Position numbers and translations under genes: made by a program. The notes beneath the pieces were generated by a model, which did not search any database, was not told the origin of the DNA, and saw only the letters and a list, made by a program, of their open reading frames with translations. Of a DNA stretch of 6,467 bases, positions 4,675 to 6,467 are shown piece after piece (position 1 is the first letter of the stretch; each line of letters begins with the position of its first letter). The stretch is from NCBI GenBank assembly GCA_002322865.1, contig DCOH01000039.1, positions 1 to 6,467 on the forward strand. Direction: 5' to 3'. Source of the stretch: Sphingobacterium sp. UBA1575. GTDB taxonomy: Bacteria > Bacteroidota > Bacteroidia > Sphingobacteriales > Sphingobacteriaceae.

Positions 4675-6222
4675 TTATCTCTTTTTAAACATTGCATTTA
4701 AGATTCCACTCGCTAGTTTCCCCAACAATTTCACACCTTCTCGGGCCAATGTTCTGCTGGCCTGGTTCTGGGCAGCTTCCAAAGGCGATTGCCTGCGAGA
4801 ACTTGATGAACCACTTGATTTTGATGCCTTTTCGGCTTCCTTCTGCGCTTTTGCTGCCGCTTCCTGCGCCTCGAACTGACCCATCTTTTCTTCCAGAATT
4901 TCCGAAGCTGTTCGTCTTTCTACCCGTTCCTGATATTTTCCGTTATACTCGGAATTGCGAATCAATTCTTGGTATAGAGCCGGTTGGCAAGGACCCATTA
5001 CAGCCCTAGCAGGAACCAGGTGCGTGGCTACCACTTCCGTTGGAATACCTTTATCATTTAATACCGTCACCAAGGCTTGCCCTGTTCCCAAGGAGGTCAA
5101 TATTTTATCTATCTCATAAAACTCGGAGGTCGGATAGGTTTTCACTGTCTTCCGGAGGTTCTCCGCATCGTTAGGGGTAAATGCCCGTAAGGCGTGTTGA
5201 ATCCTATTTCCCAATTGTCCCAAAACAGATTCTGGGATATCGGTTGCTGCCTGCGTACAGAAAAATACCCCTACTCCTTTGGAGCGAATTAAGCGAACGA
5301 TCTGTTCGATCTGGGTTAAAAAGGCTTTGGATGCGCCGTTGAACAACAAATGCGCCTCATCAAAAAAGAACACCAATTTTGGTTTATCCAGATCGCCTAC
5401 TTCCGGCAGGTTCTTGAACAATTGCGCCAATAGACTCAACAAGAAGGTGGAGAACAACAAAGGTTGATCCTGGATATCCGAAATATTCAAAAGGGTGATG
5501 ACCCCTTTCCCATCTATTTTTCCGAATAGATCGTTGATGTCAAATTCCTTTTCTCCGAAGATATGGGCAAGACCCTGCTGTTCTATGGCTACAATTTTTC
5601 GAAGGATGGTACTCGCACTGGCCGAGCTGATCTTTCCGTAATCGCTTTTTATCTCTTCCGCTCCCGGACCTTCCGAAAGGTAGCTCAATAACCTTTTCAG
5701 GTCTTGGAAATCGACGATTGGCAGTTGATTATCATCTGCATATTTAAAAATCGCGCTCAATACACCAGCTTGGGTATCGTTCAGATCGAGGATCCGAGAT
5801 AATAGCACAGGACCAAAATCCTCCACCGTAACGCGCATCGGAGCACCCAGATTGCCGCTCAAGGAAAAGAGTTCTATTGGAAAACTTGCTGGTTCAAAGG
5901 GAATACCCACAGCATTTCCACGTTCGATCAGGGCGTCATTGGTTTTTCCGGGTTCTGCCAATCCCGAAAGATCGCCTTTAACATCGAGCATGAAGACCGG
6001 TACGCCGGCATCGGAGAGCTGTTCGGCCATCAATTGCAGGGTCCTGGTCTTTCCGGTACCCGTTGCACCAGCGATCAAACCATGTCGGTTCATCATTTTT
6101 AAAGCCAGGTTAACCTTGGCATCTGTTACGATTTCGCCATTCAGGATTCCGGATCCCAATTGTATAAAAGCGCCCTTAGGACTGTAAGAGGCTGTAATTT
6201 TCTGAATAAATTGTTCTTTCAT
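4675..6222 (-). CDS. HerA-like ATPase, DUF853 family (YjgR-type)
   Basis: The 515-residue protein is a HerA/FtsK-superfamily P-loop ATPase of the DUF853 (PF05872) type, close in length to E. coli YjgR. The Walker A motif is GATGTGKT (52-59). LDVKGDLSGL (79-88) follows the next strand, Walker B is LVFFFDEAHLLF (283-294), and FFCTQAATDIP (320-330) is the polar sensor segment. GNRIQHALRAFTPND (338-352) carries arginines that fit arginine-finger roles between hexamer subunits. An Ala/Glu/Lys-rich coiled-coil-like stretch (about 438-468) and a Ser-rich linker lead to a basic C-terminal helix ending MFKKR. No membrane segment or signal peptide is seen. The family is presumed to act on DNA as a hexamer, but a biological role is not established, and no NurA nuclease partner adjoins it. 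The ATG at 6222 fits the family's N-terminus and lies downstream of a good promoter. Confidence 0.93.
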   Translation of the reverse strand: MKEQFIQKITASYSPKGAFIQLGSGILNGEIVTDAKVNLALKMMNRHGLIAGATGTGKTRTLQLMAEQLSDAGVPVFMLDVKGDLSGLAEPGKTNDALIERGNAVGIPFEPASFPIELFSLSGNLGAPMRVTVEDFGPVLLSRILDLNDTQAGVLSAIFKYADDNQLPIVDFQDLKRLLSYLSEGPGAEEIKSDYGKISSASASTILRKIVAIEQQGLAHIFGEKEFDINDLFGKIDGKGVITLLNISDIQDQPLLFSTFLLSLLAQLFKNLPEVGDLDKPKLVFFFDEAHLLFNGASKAFLTQIEQIVRLIRSKGVGVFFCTQAATDIPESVLGQLGNRIQHALRAFTPNDAENLRKTVKTYPTSEFYEIDKILTSLGTGQALVTVLNDKGIPTEVVATHLVPARAVMGPCQPALYQELIRNSEYNGKYQERVERRTASEILEEKMGQFEAQEAAAKAQKEAEKASKSSGSSSSRRQSPLEAAQNQASRTLAREGVKLLGKLASGILNAMFKKR

Positions 6223-6256
6223 GGTATTTTTGGACTAATACTGAACTATTTGTACC

Positions 6257-6286
6257 CGAAAATAGGAATTAAATAGGATTATACAA
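6257..6286 (-). promoter_or_regulatory. Promoter of the HerA-like ATPase gene
   Basis: On the minus strand TTG (6286-6284) is followed after exactly 19 bp by TATTTTCG (6264-6257). This equals the Bacteroidota TTG-N19-TAnnTTTG promoter except for one base in the -7 box. Transcription would start near 6250, about 28 bases before the ATG. Confidence 0.6.
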
Positions 6287-6467
6287 TAATAGAATTTTGA
6301 GAGAAGTACATTAAGGAATTATTAAGAAATCAGATTAAAGGCAATCCTTTTGTAATTTTTTCATAATAAAATTTTTTTGATTCAGCTTTCAAATTATAGA
6401 TATATTCATCAACAAGCAAATAAATAAGCCAATACTTTCTCCTTAAAGAGTAGCTGACTCATAATCA
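6287..6467. other. AT-rich right flank without a supported gene
   Basis: Stops are dense in all frames. A minus-strand frame is open from the window edge to a TGA at 6409-6411 (19 codons), and another from the edge ends in TAA after seven codons. Either could be the tail of a gene outside the window, but neither has a recognisable sequence. No convincing hairpin terminator or repeat is visible. Confidence 0.45.

Noticed and set aside
5852..6187. Plus-strand frame of 111 codons opposite the HerA-like gene
   Set aside because: Antisense to the Walker A region; no independent support.
6330..6363. Nine-codon minus-strand frame beginning MKKLQKD upstream of the HerA gene
   Set aside because: Too short to support as a leader peptide; no hairpin or attenuator follows.
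6409..6467. Partial gene entering from the right edge on the minus strand
   Set aside because: Two frames are open for only 19 and 7 codons at the edge, and neither sequence is recognisable.

Overview
The window looks like ordinary chromosome from a member of the Bacteroidota, most likely the Sphingobacteriaceae (Sphingobacterium or Pedobacter type). The support is: AT-rich intergenic DNA without clear Shine-Dalgarno sequences; promoters resembling the Bacteroidota TTG-N19-TAnnTTTG form; a DnaK ending in EEVK; a REP-like hairpin built on GTCATCCTGA and GTCGAAGGATCT; and three proteins of kinds common in that phylum. The genus is inferred from recalled sequence style, not from a search.

Layout. 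Positions 1-522 hold no gene. They carry an array of about ten degenerate 11-bp units (217-335) with nested inverted repeats, a short 11-bp-spaced direct repeat (96-115), and two stretches resembling insertion-sequence ends (about 116-140 and 447-481). A thioredoxin-fold protein gene (594-1151, minus) ends at its own terminator (525-550). It is divergent from dnaK (1353-3275, plus). The 201-bp gap between them contains TGACA/TGTCA palindromes, a sigma-54-like element and a housekeeping-type promoter candidate. dnaK ends at a strong hairpin terminator whose T-tract runs into a REP-like palindrome (3362-3438).

The right half is on the minus strand. A HerA/YjgR-type ATPase gene (4675-6222) is followed after 57 bp by a nucleotidyltransferase gene (3703-4617), which has its own promoter-like sequence and a strong terminator (3636-3675). 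Between that terminator and the REP element lies a 42-residue coding remnant (3473-3601) that reads like the C-terminus of a DUF2459/TIGR02117 protein. It has no start codon and has a stop just upstream, so it is probably a decayed gene.

The genes do not form one pathway: a chaperone, a thioredoxin-like protein, a sugar-nucleotide-type enzyme and a DNA-translocase-like ATPase are simply neighbours. I see no defence system, CRISPR array, RNA gene or other clearly new multi-gene system. The points most worth a second look are the dnaK control region, the 11-bp array and the gene remnant.
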